The notes: generated from the letters alone by a model not told the origin. Shown: positions 25,021 through 33,979, counted from the stretch's first letter. The stretch is 40,768 nucleotides of DNA from Sphingopyxis sp. HIX (GCF_001468285.1 NZ_LNSB01000049.1:1-40768); one strand, 5' to 3'. Translations and numbers: made by a program.

Positions 25021-25704
25021 CTAGCGCGCGAGGCCAAAGACGGCGGTGAGCAGCGGGCTGCCCGTTGCGCGCGGGTTGGCGCGGATCGCGGCTTCTTCCT
25101 GCCCGATCGCGCGATAGATGCCGTCGTGAGTGCGGTCGCTGACGTCCTGCACCAGCCCGCGAAAATCGATGCCGGTCGCGGCGCGCAGCGCTTCGGTCAC
25201 CACCGCATTGTCGGCGAGGCGGAGCCCTTGATCGACGCCGGGAAACATCGCGCCGACGAGGCTGCGGCCCATCGACCGTTCGAGCAGGTCGGTCGCCGCG
25301 GTCGGGCCGCCGCGCACGATCGCGGCGGCGTCGGCGATGCTGATGCTCCGGATCGCGTCGGCGACGAGCGGCGCGGCGCGCTCGGCGCCCTCGCGCGCGG
25401 CGCTGTTGACCTGTTTGGTCAGCCGCGTCTTGAAGGCGCCGGTCAAGAGCACGCGCGCGACGATCGACGAGGCGCCGCTCCCTCCGAGCTGCGGCGGCAG
25501 GTCGATGCGCGCGACCTGGCTGTCGTAGAAGCCGCCCGGCTTCAGGAGCAACGCGAAGGCGCGCTCCGACGAGAGGGAGAGCAATTCGCGGATCGCGTCG
25601 GCCAGGCTGAAACCCGGCAGGCTGGCGCAGCCGGGCAGGGTCAGGATCGGCGCGAGCGCGAGGCCCGACAGCAGCATACGGCGGTCGGTGAGCAGGGCGG
25701 TCAT
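25021..25704 (-). CDS. DUF4197 family lipoprotein
   Basis: A 227-residue protein from the ATG at 25704. The N-terminal leader (LLTDRRMLLSGLALAPILTLPGC) carries a lipobox LPGC, predicting a lipid-anchored periplasmic protein; the RR in the leader hints at Tat export. The rest is Ala/Leu/Arg-rich helical sequence of the DUF4197 family (LLLKPGGFYDSQVARIDLP, AAPLVADAIRSISIADA, HDGIYRAIGQEEAAIRANP). No function is established for this family. An ATG two codons upstream (25710) exists, but it would leave too little room for the GGGAGA ribosome site. Its stop is 50 bases from the transaldolase start, so the two may be one transcript. Confidence 0.85.
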   Translation of the reverse strand: MTALLTDRRMLLSGLALAPILTLPGCASLPGFSLADAIRELLSLSSERAFALLLKPGGFYDSQVARIDLPPQLGGSGASSIVARVLLTGAFKTRLTKQVNSAAREGAERAAPLVADAIRSISIADAAAIVRGGPTAATDLLERSMGRSLVGAMFPGVDQGLRLADNAVVTEALRAATGIDFRGLVQDVSDRTHDGIYRAIGQEEAAIRANPRATGSPLLTAVFGLAR

Positions 25705-25759
25705 CGTCATTCTCCCGAATCTAGTAGCGTTCCGCCTTTGTTCCGATTAAGCGGACGGC

Positions 25760-27121
25760 ATGGCCAAAGCGAAGCGTCAATATGTCTGCCAGAATTGCGG
25801 CTCTGTCACCTATCGCTGGCAGGGGCAATGCGCCGATTGCGGCGAGTGGAACACGCTGGTCGAGGAAGCGGGCGAGAGCGTCTTTTCGGCGAAGCACGAC
25901 CTGAGCAAGGGCGGGCGCACGATCGCGCTCGAAACATTGGACGCCGACAGCGTCATGCCTGAGCGGATGCTGTGCGGGATCGCCGAGTTCGACCGCGCGC
26001 TGGGCGGTGGCTTCGTGGCGGGGTCGGCGACGCTGATCGGCGGCGACCCGGGGATCGGCAAGTCGACCTTGCTGTTGCAGGCGGCGGGGCGGCTCGCACT
26101 CGCGGGCAAGTCGGTGGTCTATATCAGCGGCGAAGAAGCGGCGGCGCAGGTGCGGCTGCGCGCGCAAAGGCTGGGGCTCGGCAAGGCGCCGGTGGCGCTG
26201 GCGAGCGCGACCTCGGTGCGCGACATATTGGCGACGCTGGGGAGCAGCGACCCCGACTTCGTCGTCATCGATTCGATCCAGACGATGCACAGCGACCTGA
26301 TCGAGGGCGCGCCGGGGACGGTCAGCCAAGTGCGCGCCTCGGCGCAGGAATTGATCCGCTTCGCCAAGGACAGCGGCGCGGCGCTGGTGCTCGTCGGCCA
26401 TGTCACCAAGGACGGGACGATCGCGGGGCCGCGCGTGCTCGAACATATGGTCGACACCGTGCTCGCCTTCGAGGGCGAGCGCAGCCATCAATATCGCATC
26501 CTGCGCGCGGTGAAGAACCGCTTCGGCGGCACCGACGAGATCGGGGTGTTCGCGATGGGCGAAGGCGGGCTGGGCGAGGTCGCCAACCCGTCGAGCCTGT
26601 TCCTGACCGACCGCAGCCGCGACGTGCCGGGGTCGGTGGTGTTCCCGGCACTGGAAGGCACGCGGCCGGTGCTGGTCGAAGTGCAGGCGCTGACTGTAAG
26701 GCTGGCGAGCGGGGCGACCCCGCGCCGCGCCGTGGTCGGCTGGGACAGCGGGCGGCTGGCGATGGTGCTCGCGGTCCTGGAGGCGCGCTGCGGGCTGCAA
26801 CTGGGAGGCGCGGAGGTCTATCTCAACATCGCGGGGGGCTATCGGCTCACCGATCCCGCGGCCGACCTCGCGGTCGCCGCGGCGCTGATTTCGGCGTTCA
26901 GCGAGCGGCCGGTGCCGTCGGACGCGATCGTCTTCGGCGAGCTGTCCTTGTCGGGCGAGGTGCGTCCGGTGGCGCACGATGGGCTGCGGCTTCGCGAGGC
27001 GGCAAAGCTCGGCTTTTCGACCGGTTGGGGCCCCAAGGGGATGAAGGGCACCGGCGGGATTTCGGTCACCGGTTTCGCCCGACTCGGCGAACTCGTTGAC
27101 CTGATGCTCGGGCGCGACTAG
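25760..27121 (+). CDS. radA: DNA repair protein RadA (Sms)
   Basis: RecA-like ATPase that acts in recombination by extending and processing branched DNA. It is 453 residues, normal for RadA. Visible features: N-terminal C4 zinc finger (Cys10, Cys13, Cys24, Cys27), Walker A GGDPGIGKST ending at about residue 103, Walker B (VVIDSIQT), the diagnostic KNRFG motif from Lys252 and a C-terminal Lon-protease-like domain from about 290. It is the first gene of a compact + strand operon with cvpA, the NifU-like gene and the antiporter. No ribosome site is seen; GATTAA 9 bases upstream could be a leaderless -10 box, with no good -35. Confidence 0.97.
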   Translation: MAKAKRQYVCQNCGSVTYRWQGQCADCGEWNTLVEEAGESVFSAKHDLSKGGRTIALETLDADSVMPERMLCGIAEFDRALGGGFVAGSATLIGGDPGIGKSTLLLQAAGRLALAGKSVVYISGEEAAAQVRLRAQRLGLGKAPVALASATSVRDILATLGSSDPDFVVIDSIQTMHSDLIEGAPGTVSQVRASAQELIRFAKDSGAALVLVGHVTKDGTIAGPRVLEHMVDTVLAFEGERSHQYRILRAVKNRFGGTDEIGVFAMGEGGLGEVANPSSLFLTDRSRDVPGSVVFPALEGTRPVLVEVQALTVRLASGATPRRAVVGWDSGRLAMVLAVLEARCGLQLGGAEVYLNIAGGYRLTDPAADLAVAAALISAFSERPVPSDAIVFGELSLSGEVRPVAHDGLRLREAAKLGFSTGWGPKGMKGTGGISVTGFARLGELVDLMLGRD

Positions 27122-27131
27122 CGACCGGCAC

Positions 27132-27701
27132 ATGGGAAGTTTGACGGCTCTGGATGTGCTCGTGTTGCTGCTGGTCGGCGGCTCGGCGGTGCTCGGTTTT
27201 TCGCGTGGGCTGGTGCAGGAGGTGACGACATTGCTCGCCTGGGTGCTCGCGATCCTCGCGGTGCGCCTGCTCCACGGCACGGTGACCGGGCTGGTCGCGG
27301 GCTGGGTCGGGACCGAGGGCGGCGCCGCGGTGCTCGCCTTCGTGATCCTGTTCGGCGGGGTGTTCGCGCTCGCCAAATGGGGATCGCGCGCGATGGGGCA
27401 GCGCAGCCGCGCGTCGATCGTCGGCGGTTTCGACCGTGGGCTCGGTGCGGGGTTCGGCGCGATCAAGGGGCTGTTGATCGCGACGATCGGCTTCATGCTG
27501 GTCACTTTGCTCTACGACATCGGCTACGGCAATGCCCAGCGGCCCGCGTGGATGACCGACAGCCGCACCTATCCGGCGCTCAACGCGACGAGTTCGGCGA
27601 TGAGCAAGGTGATCGCCGAGCGCCGCGCGGCGGCGCGCGAGGCCAAAGCCAATGGCGGCGCCGACGACAAGGGGGACGCACCCGCTGCGGGCGCGAAATG
27701 A
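27132..27701 (+). CDS. cvpA: CvpA family inner-membrane protein
   Basis: A 189-residue protein with four predicted membrane segments in the first 130 residues and a charged Ala/Glu/Lys-rich cytoplasmic tail. CvpA proteins are named for colicin V secretion but support envelope stability and resistance to membrane-active compounds. The conserved N-terminal pattern LDVLVLLLVGGSAVLGFSRGLVQEVTTLLAW, given in parts as LDVLVLLLVGGSA and GFSRGLVQEV, is clear. It begins 10 bases after radA and its stop overlaps the next ATG (ATGA), so translation is coupled. Elsewhere cvpA often precedes purF; here it does not. Confidence 0.93.
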   Translation: MGSLTALDVLVLLLVGGSAVLGFSRGLVQEVTTLLAWVLAILAVRLLHGTVTGLVAGWVGTEGGAAVLAFVILFGGVFALAKWGSRAMGQRSRASIVGGFDRGLGAGFGAIKGLLIATIGFMLVTLLYDIGYGNAQRPAWMTDSRTYPALNATSSAMSKVIAERRAAAREAKANGGADDKGDAPAAGAK

Positions 27702-28126
27702 GCGCGCCGCTCTATAACCGCGACATCTTGTCGCTCGCGGTTGCGACCGCCGAATATCTGCCGCTGCCGCGCGCGCGCCATCATGCGTCGCTGCGCGCGC
27801 CGCTCTGCGGCAGCCGCATCCTGCTCGATCTCGACACCGACGATGCGGGGCGCGTGACCGCCGTCGGCATGCATGTCGAGGCGTGCGCGCTGGGCCAGGC
27901 GTCGGCGTCGCTGCTCGCGCGCCACGCGGCGGGCAAGGGGCTGGAGGACATCCGCGCGGCGCGCGCGGCGATCGCGGGCTGGTTCGGCGGCGGCGGCGAT
28001 CGGCCCGACTGGCCGGGGTTCGACCTGCTCGCGCCCGCGAAGGATTATCCCGCGCGGCACGGCGCGATCCTGCTGCCCTTCGACGCGGCGATCGCGGCGC
28101 TCGAGCCGCAGGCGGCGCGGGCGTGA
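27698..28126 (+). CDS. NifU/IscU-like Fe-S scaffold protein lacking the third cysteine
   Basis: A 142-residue protein resembling the NifU N-terminal (IscU) scaffold fold on which Fe-S clusters are built. Two of the three conserved cysteines are in place, Cys37 (PLCGSR) and Cys63 (EACALGQAS), at the same positions as in IscU. The third, expected after His121, is Gly122 (ARHGAILLPFDA). Without it normal cluster assembly may not occur, so a different cluster type or a regulatory role is possible. The ATG overlaps the cvpA stop and its TGA overlaps the following GTG (GTGA), so all are translated as a unit. No isc or suf genes accompany it. Confidence 0.8.
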   Translation: MSAPLYNRDILSLAVATAEYLPLPRARHHASLRAPLCGSRILLDLDTDDAGRVTAVGMHVEACALGQASASLLARHAAGKGLEDIRAARAAIAGWFGGGGDRPDWPGFDLLAPAKDYPARHGAILLPFDAAIAALEPQAARA

Positions 28127-30018
28127 GCCTGTTGCTGTTCGCGACCGCAGCGTCGAACATCGCCGCCGAAAAGGCGGGCGAGACCGCGACCGATACCTTG
28201 CTCTTCGAGGGCGCGATCCTGCTCGGGGTCGCGACTTTGTTCGTGATGATCTTCCGCCGGCTGGGGCTCGGCGCGGTGCTCGGTTATCTGATCGCCGGCG
28301 CGCTCGTTGGGCCGCACGGGCTGGGGCTGGTCGGCGGCGGCGAATCGAAGCTCGCCTTTGCCGAGATCGGCATCGCCTTCCTGCTCTTCCTCGTCGGGCT
28401 CGAGCTGCATCCGCGCCGCTTGTGGGACCTGCGCCGTGCGATCTTCGGGCTGGGCATGGCGCAGGTGGTGGTGAGCGGGCTGATCCTCACCGCGCTGATC
28501 CTCGCGACTTTGGGCTTCAGTTGGCAGGCGGCGCTCGCGCTCGGGCTGCCGCTCGCTTTGTCGTCGACCGCGCAGGTGCTGCCCAGCCTCAAGAGCTCGG
28601 GGACGATCAACTCGCCCTTCGGCGAAAAGGCCTTTTCGATCCTGCTGTTCCAGGACCTCGCGATCGTGCCGATGATCACCATCGTCGCGGCGCTGTCGCG
28701 CGCACCCGCCGACCCCTCGGCGCCGCCGGGGTGGCAGATGGCGCTCTACACCGTCGGCGCGATCGCCGCGCTGGTGCTCGTCGGGCGCTTCGTGCTCAAC
28801 CCGCTGCTGCGCCTCGTGGGGCGCTATGGCGAGCGCGAATTGTTCGTCGTCGTCGGGCTGCTCGTCGTGCTCGCGAGCGCGGCTTTCATGCACAGCCTGC
28901 ACCTCTCGACCGCGCTCGGCGCGTTCATCGCGGGGGTGATGCTCGCCGATTCGCCGTACCGGCACGAGATCGAGGCCGATGTCGAACCCTTCCGCCTGAT
29001 CCTGCTCGGGCTCTTCTTCCTCGCGGTCGGCATGGTGCTCGACGTCGGCGCAGTACTCGAACGGCCGCTGCTCGTGCTCGGCCTCGCCGCGGGGCTGGTC
29101 GTAGTCAAGGTCGCAGTGCTCACGGGCATCGCGCGCGTCTACGGCATGGGGTGGCGCGCGGCGCTGGGGCTAGGGCTGCTGCTCAGCCAGGGCGGCGAAT
29201 TCGGCTTCCTGCTCTTCACCCAGGCGGCCGACGCGCTGCTGATCGCGCCCGAGGCCGCCAGCCTGTTCAGCGCGGTGGTGACGCTGTCGATGGTCTCGAC
29301 GCCCTTCCTGATGCTGTTCGCGCGCAACCTGGAGTTCGCGCCCGACAAGAGCGGCAGGGAACTCGCGGGGCCCGAACATGCGCCGCGCGGGTCGGCGCTG
29401 GTCATCGGCTACGGCCGTTTCGGGCAGATCGTGTCGCAGATGCTGCACGCGGTCGATTGCTCGGTGACCTTGATCGACAAGAAGCCGAGCCAGATCGAGC
29501 TGTCCGAGCGCTTCGACACCAAGGTCTATTTCGGCGACGGGCTGCGGCTCGACCTGCTCCGCCGTGCGGGCGCCGACGAGGCGAAGCTGATCGTCTATTG
29601 CATCGACGACCGCAGCGTCGACGCCGAGGCGCTGCGCCCGGTGGTCGAGGCCTTTCCGCACGCGAAGATCCTGACCCGCGTGTTCGACCGCCGCCAGCTG
29701 ATCGCGATCGACGGTGCGGGCGTGACCAGCGCGGTACGCGAGGTGTTCGAAAGCTCGATCGCGCTGGGGCTGATGGCGCTTGAGCAACTGGATATAGACC
29801 GGCGCGAGATCGAGGATGTCGAAGCCGCGCTGCGCCATCTCGACGAGGTGCGGCTGGGCGCGCAGATGGCGGGCGGCGACCTGTCGGCGGGCATGGACCA
29901 CCGCTTCCAGCCGGGCGGCAGCCGCGAGGGTACGAGCATCCTCGAGAAATTGCGCGAGACGCGGCGCGCGGCGAAGCTGGCGCGCGAGGAAGCGGATGCG
30001 GGCGACAGTTTCGCCTAG
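28123..30018 (+). CDS. Monovalent cation:proton antiporter, CPA2 family (KefB/KefC-like)
   Basis: Integral membrane protein of 631 residues, predicted to exchange K+ or Na+ for protons. The first 400 residues hold about twelve membrane helices, with typical CPA2 stretches (GYLIAGALVGPHGLGL, FLLFLVGLEL, FQDLAIVPMI and LLLSQGGEFGFLLF). From about 425 there is a cytosolic TrkA-N (RCK) NAD-binding domain with GYGRFG at 429-434. The C-terminal tail is hydrophilic. The GTG start at 28123 overlaps the TGA of the NifU-like gene. It is the last gene of the radA operon; the coupling of ion transport to DNA repair or Fe-S proteins is unexplained. Confidence 0.93.
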   Translation: MSLLLFATAASNIAAEKAGETATDTLLFEGAILLGVATLFVMIFRRLGLGAVLGYLIAGALVGPHGLGLVGGGESKLAFAEIGIAFLLFLVGLELHPRRLWDLRRAIFGLGMAQVVVSGLILTALILATLGFSWQAALALGLPLALSSTAQVLPSLKSSGTINSPFGEKAFSILLFQDLAIVPMITIVAALSRAPADPSAPPGWQMALYTVGAIAALVLVGRFVLNPLLRLVGRYGERELFVVVGLLVVLASAAFMHSLHLSTALGAFIAGVMLADSPYRHEIEADVEPFRLILLGLFFLAVGMVLDVGAVLERPLLVLGLAAGLVVVKVAVLTGIARVYGMGWRAALGLGLLLSQGGEFGFLLFTQAADALLIAPEAASLFSAVVTLSMVSTPFLMLFARNLEFAPDKSGRELAGPEHAPRGSALVIGYGRFGQIVSQMLHAVDCSVTLIDKKPSQIELSERFDTKVYFGDGLRLDLLRRAGADEAKLIVYCIDDRSVDAEALRPVVEAFPHAKILTRVFDRRQLIAIDGAGVTSAVREVFESSIALGLMALEQLDIDRREIEDVEAALRHLDEVRLGAQMAGGDLSAGMDHRFQPGGSREGTSILEKLRETRRAAKLAREEADAGDSFA

Positions 30019-30038
30019 CGTGCGGACCGGCCTCCAAT

Positions 30039-30096
30039 AGTAAAGTGATCGGTTGAGTTTTTTCTTGACGCGAATCGGTGTGCGCGCTTAGTAAAG
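30039..30096 (+). promoter_or_regulatory. Promoter and direct repeats upstream of the ArsR-type regulator
   Basis: TAGTAAAG occurs at 30039-30046 and again at 30089-30096, 50 bases apart. TTGACG (30065-30070) with 17 bases to TTAGTA (30088-30093) may be the promoter. The start point would then coincide with the ATG at 30100, which lacks a ribosome site. The -10 match is weak. Confidence 0.35.
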
Positions 30097-30105
30097 CATA
30101 TGCTT
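30094..30105. promoter_or_regulatory. Palindrome centred on the arsR-type start codon
   Basis: AAGCATATGCTT is a perfect 12-bp palindrome whose centre is the start codon (ATG at 30100-30102). It is a candidate autoregulatory operator for the winged-helix regulator that starts within it. The symmetry is seen directly; its use is inferred. Confidence 0.45.
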
Positions 30106-30441
30106 GACCATTCGACCCCGATCGACCCGATTCTCCACGCCATCGCCGATCCGACGCGGCGCGCGATGATCGAGCGGCTGACGAAGCAGCCCGTCTCGGT
30201 GAGCGAACTCGCGGGCGGGTTTCCGATGTCGCTGCAGGCGGTGATGCAGCATCTTTCGATCCTGGAAGGTGCCGCCGTCGTGCGCAGCGAGAAGATCGGG
30301 CGGGTGCGGACGGTCTCGCTGAACCCCGCGGCGCTGCGCCAGCTCGAAAGCTGGGTGACGGCGCAGCGCACGGCCTGGGAACGCCGGCTCGATCGGCTGG
30401 GCGATATCCTGGGCGAAACCCCCGAAGACGCAAAGGAATGA
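30100..30441 (+). CDS. ArsR-family winged-helix transcriptional regulator
   Basis: A 113-residue regulator. It has the ArsR-type helix-turn-helix, with IADPTRRAMIERL and SVSELAGGFPMSLQAVMQHLSILEGA (given in parts as SVSELAGGFPM and LQAVMQHLSILEGA) followed by the wing (EKIGRVRTVSLNP). There are no cysteines, so it is not a typical metal sensor. It sits 4 bases before the SRPBCC gene, a widespread pairing in which the regulator probably represses the pair. A palindrome at its start codon may be its own operator, and it may be leaderless. Confidence 0.92.
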   Translation: MLDHSTPIDPILHAIADPTRRAMIERLTKQPVSVSELAGGFPMSLQAVMQHLSILEGAAVVRSEKIGRVRTVSLNPAALRQLESWVTAQRTAWERRLDRLGDILGETPEDAKE

Positions 30442-30445
30442 CAGC

Positions 30446-30910
30446 ATGACCGAATCCCGCATCCACCACGCCAGCTTCTCCGTCGAACGCGGCTATCGCT
30501 CGCCGCGCGAGCGCGTCTGGGCCGCCTTCACCGACGCCGCATCGCGCCGCCGCTGGCTGGTCGAGTCCGACGGCTGGACGGTCCACGCCTATGACCCGCC
30601 GCGCGAGGTGAAGCCGGGCGCGGTCGAGACGAGTCGCTTCAGCCCGCCGGGCGCCGACATCGAGATCACCAACGACACGACCTATCTCGACGTCGAGCCC
30701 GCGGCGCGGCTGATCTTCGCTTATGCGATGACCATGGGCGGCGCGCCGCTGTCGTCGTCGCTGTCGACGGTCGAATTCTTCGACGAGGGCGCGGGCACGC
30801 GGCTCGTGCTGACCGAGCAGGGTGCCTATCACGACGGCAATGTCGCGGGGCGCGAGGAGGGCACGCGCGAACTGTTCGAGGCGCTGGCGAAAGAACTCGC
30901 CGAAGCCTGA
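30446..30910 (+). CDS. SRPBCC (AHSA1-like) domain protein
   Basis: A 154-residue START/Bet v1-like protein with a hydrophobic ligand cavity. It belongs to the AHSA1 (activator of Hsp90 ATPase homologue) group. Family features: RSPRERVWAAFTDAASRRRW near the N-terminus (the V-W-x-A-F-T-D signature), a GGAPLSSSL region and VEFFDEGAGTRLVLTEQGAYHD before the C-terminal helix. Ligand and role are unknown; family members bind hydrophobic molecules or act in aromatic or lipid metabolism. It has an AAGGAA ribosome site and is co-transcribed with the ArsR gene. A strong terminator follows. Confidence 0.9.
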   Translation: MTESRIHHASFSVERGYRSPRERVWAAFTDAASRRRWLVESDGWTVHAYDPPREVKPGAVETSRFSPPGADIEITNDTTYLDVEPAARLIFAYAMTMGGAPLSSSLSTVEFFDEGAGTRLVLTEQGAYHDGNVAGREEGTRELFEALAKELAEA

Positions 30911-30930
30911 GCGCGGGGCCGAGCTCAAAC

Positions 30931-30960
30931 AAAAAGGGCGGACTTATGTCCGCCCTTTTT
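30931..30960. terminator. Bidirectional intrinsic terminator
   Basis: AAAAAGGGCGGAC (30931-30943) and GTCCGCCCTTTTT (30948-30960) form a perfect 13-bp stem with a TTAT loop. The T-run on each strand is supplied by the A-run of the other arm. It serves the SRPBCC gene from the left and the TonB receptor gene from the right. Confidence 0.9.
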
Positions 30961-30979
30961 CTTTTGCCTTCGTGCCGCG

Positions 30980-33979
30980 TCAGTCGAGCTTGAAGCGCAC
31001 GCCCACACGGTAGCTCCGGCCGAGCAGGTCGGAGAAGGTGCTGTTCGCGGCGAGTCCCGTTTCGGGGAGCAGCAGCGGGTTGGCGTCGAACAGGTTGGTG
31101 ACGTTGAAGAAGAACTCCGCCTCCGACGCATTACCGACCTTGATCTTCTGCGTCAGGTTGAGGTCGACGTAGAAGGTGCCCTTGACGCGGTTGTTGTCAT
31201 AGGTCGGGAACTGGCTGGTCGAGGTCGGGCACCCGCTGGTGCATTCGATCGCATTCGCCAGATATTTGCCCGAGCTCACGCCGCGGCCGGTGACCGTGCC
31301 GGAGAAGGTCGGGGTCGAATAATTGAGGTTGGCGCGGAAGATCCACTTGGGCGTGCTGAACTGGCCGCCGTTGGCGCCCACCGTGTTGACCGGCGTCGTC
31401 CCGGCGATGCCGGTCTCCGACAGATTCTCGATGTAGCGCGTCGCGGTTCCCTTGAGCGTGATGCTGCTGTCTTCGCCCACGGGCAGGCGATAGGCGGCGT
31501 CGAAGTCGATGCCGCGCACCAGCCGGCGCACATAGTTGAAGGGCTGGGTGCGGATCAGCAGATAGGGCACGGCCGGGGTCGAGCGCACCGGATCGGTGGT
31601 GATCGCGTCGCAGAAGGCCTGGATGCCTTCGTTGCAGCGATTGACCACTTCCTGCGCGCTGATCGAGTCGATCGCATCCTCGAGATCGATGCGGAAATAA
31701 TCGACCGACGCCTGGAAGCCCGGCAGGAAGCGCGGGGTGATCACGCCGCCGATGTTCCACGAATCGGCCTTTTCGGGCTCGAGCGCGGGGTTGCCCGTGG
31801 TCAGCCCCGAATAGGGGAAGAACTGCGGGCCATTGGCGAGATCGGGGGTGAAGGCGGGGTTGCGCACCGAATCGCTGTTCGCGGTGCCGGCCTGGAAAAG
31901 CTCGTTCAGGTTCGGCGCGCGAATGTCGCGCGAGCGCGTGACGCGCAGGCGGATATCGTCGATGGGCGCCCAGGTCGCGCCCAGTTTCCAGGTCGTGACA
32001 TAGCCCGAGGTCGAATAGTCGGTCGCGCGCACCGCGCCGTTGAATTCGAGCCCGAAGCCCAGCGGGATCAGCGTTTCGAGATAGGCTTCCTTCACATTAT
32101 AGCTGCCGCGGAAGGGCAGGTAGTTGCCGACCGACCAGCGGTTCGAGGTGGTGCCGTTGGGATTGATGATCGGCTGGAACTCGGCGGGCACACTGCCGCG
32201 GATCTTTTCCTCGCGATATTCGCCGCCGACCGCGATGCTGACGTCGCCCGCCCAGGTGGCGAAGGGGGTCAGCGACAGGTTGGCGCCGGTGACATATTGT
32301 TCCAGCACCTGCTTGCGGAACGGATCGCCGAGCACATAGTCGATGGCCGCCGGGTCGGCGACGCCGATCCCGAGGCGGTTGAGCGGCACGCAGCTCGGAT
32401 CGTCGTTCGCCGGATCGGGATCGACGTTGATCAGGCACTGGATCGAGCCGACCGCATAATTGCGCGGGTTGCCGGCCTGCGCAAAGGCCGCGTTGGTCGC
32501 GGCGGTCATCTTGGCGACGTGCATGATGTTGCGCAGCTGTTCGCGCACGTCGGAGCGGCCATATTGGCCGTAGACGTCCCAGCGCGCCGACTTGCCGAAG
32601 GCGTCGAATTCGCCCTCGGCGCCGATGACGTAGCGCTGGACCTGGCGCTTGTTGTTGATGCCGCGGAAGGGAAGGTCGGCCGCCGTGGTCGTGATGCTGA
32701 CACTGGTGACGCCCGCGAGCCGCTGCGCGCCGAGCGTCTGCAGCGCGAAGGCGTTACAGGTGATCGGGGTCGGGACGACCGTACAGCCGGTGGTGTTGAG
32801 CGTCGCCGAACCGAGGTTCGGGCCGGCGTTGAAGAAGACCTCCTGCTTGTTGAACGATCCCTCGGCGAACAAAGTCACGCCGTCCGACACGTCGAAGCTG
32901 AGGCGGCCATAGAAGCCGTAGCGGTCGTCCTTCGGCGCAAGGCCGATGCGGCGGCCCGAATCGTTGACGCGCCAGTCGCCGCCGACCGTGCGCGTGACGG
33001 CGGCGGCGCCGCCGAGCGCGGGCGAGTTGAACGAGCCATATTGGAACGGGATGACCTGGCCGTTCTGGCCGAAATAGAGGCCGCGCAGCGCGTTGTTGTT
33101 GCCCGCCGAGCCGGTGATGAAGCCGCCCGGCGCCTGGTTGGTCTGCCCCGCATTCTCGCGGAAGGTGATGAAGGCGGGCTGACCGTTGGTCGCGGTATAG
33201 GCCGGGTTGGCGAAGGCCAGATAGCCCTTGTGGTTCCACGGCCGGTCGTTCGGGTCGACCTCGTAGATGCCGTCCTGATGCGCGATCTCGGCATTGAAGA
33301 CGACATGGCCGCGGCCGTCGGCGAACGACTTGCCGCCCGCGATGCTGCCCGAATAGTTGAAGCCGTCGCCGACATGGGTGATCCCCACGTCGCCGGTGAT
33401 GCGCAGCCCCTCCATCTTCTTGTTGAGGATGAAGTTGACGACGCCGGTGACCGCGTCCGAACCATAGGCCGACGACGCGCCGCCGGTGACCAGCTCGACG
33501 CGTTCGATCAGCGCCTGCGGGATGGTGTTGATGTCGACCCAGCCGAAGATCGTGGAACCGACCGAACGGCGGCCGTCGACCAGCACGAGCACGCGGCTCT
33601 CGCCCAGGTTGCGCAGGTTGAGCGCGTTGATGCCTGCCGAGCCGTTGGAGATATTGAGGCGCGAGTTGGCCGGCTTGGTCGAGCCCGCGAGCTGCGGCAG
33701 CTGGTTGACGAAGTCGGCGATATTGTTCGACGGCGAGGTGTTCTGGATATCCTCCTGCGTCAGCACGATGACCGGGGTCGGCGCCTTGAAGCCGTCGCGC
33801 GCGATGCGCGAGCCGGTGACGATGATCTGATCGCCCGAGGCCGCCTCGTCGCTTTCTTCCTGCGGCGGCGTTTCCTGCGCCATGGCCGGGACGCTGTGAA
33901 CCAGCGCCAACGCGGTCATCGCCGCGCCGAACCCGATATTGCGGCCCAGCGACCCGCGAACTCGTCCAATATTACGCAT
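30980..33979 (-). CDS. TonB-dependent outer-membrane receptor
   Basis: A 999-residue outer-membrane gated channel. The ATG at 33979 has an AAAGGGGA ribosome site and starts a signal peptide (MRNIGRVRGSLGRNIGFGAA, cleaved after AMA-QE at about residue 35). A TonB-box-like GDQIIVTGSRI follows, then the plug domain (to about 200, with NLRNLGESRVLVLVDGRR and GGASSAYGSDAVTGVVNF) and a 22-strand barrel. Four Cys pairs (for example TTGCTVVPTPITC, SIQCLINVDPDP...SC, CNEGIQAFC) look like disulfides in surface loops, and so a large structured outside face is expected. The substrate is unknown. It is divergent from an exported acylase across a 395-base gap, suggesting a shared substrate. Confidence 0.94.
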   Translation of the reverse strand: MRNIGRVRGSLGRNIGFGAAMTALALVHSVPAMAQETPPQEESDEAASGDQIIVTGSRIARDGFKAPTPVIVLTQEDIQNTSPSNNIADFVNQLPQLAGSTKPANSRLNISNGSAGINALNLRNLGESRVLVLVDGRRSVGSTIFGWVDINTIPQALIERVELVTGGASSAYGSDAVTGVVNFILNKKMEGLRITGDVGITHVGDGFNYSGSIAGGKSFADGRGHVVFNAEIAHQDGIYEVDPNDRPWNHKGYLAFANPAYTATNGQPAFITFRENAGQTNQAPGGFITGSAGNNNALRGLYFGQNGQVIPFQYGSFNSPALGGAAAVTRTVGGDWRVNDSGRRIGLAPKDDRYGFYGRLSFDVSDGVTLFAEGSFNKQEVFFNAGPNLGSATLNTTGCTVVPTPITCNAFALQTLGAQRLAGVTSVSITTTAADLPFRGINNKRQVQRYVIGAEGEFDAFGKSARWDVYGQYGRSDVREQLRNIMHVAKMTAATNAAFAQAGNPRNYAVGSIQCLINVDPDPANDDPSCVPLNRLGIGVADPAAIDYVLGDPFRKQVLEQYVTGANLSLTPFATWAGDVSIAVGGEYREEKIRGSVPAEFQPIINPNGTTSNRWSVGNYLPFRGSYNVKEAYLETLIPLGFGLEFNGAVRATDYSTSGYVTTWKLGATWAPIDDIRLRVTRSRDIRAPNLNELFQAGTANSDSVRNPAFTPDLANGPQFFPYSGLTTGNPALEPEKADSWNIGGVITPRFLPGFQASVDYFRIDLEDAIDSISAQEVVNRCNEGIQAFCDAITTDPVRSTPAVPYLLIRTQPFNYVRRLVRGIDFDAAYRLPVGEDSSITLKGTATRYIENLSETGIAGTTPVNTVGANGGQFSTPKWIFRANLNYSTPTFSGTVTGRGVSSGKYLANAIECTSGCPTSTSQFPTYDNNRVKGTFYVDLNLTQKIKVGNASEAEFFFNVTNLFDANPLLLPETGLAANSTFSDLLGRSYRVGVRFKLD

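Noticed and set aside
27698..28126. Calling this gene iscU.
   Set aside because: It lacks the third cysteine and no isc genes are near, so a specific name would mislead.
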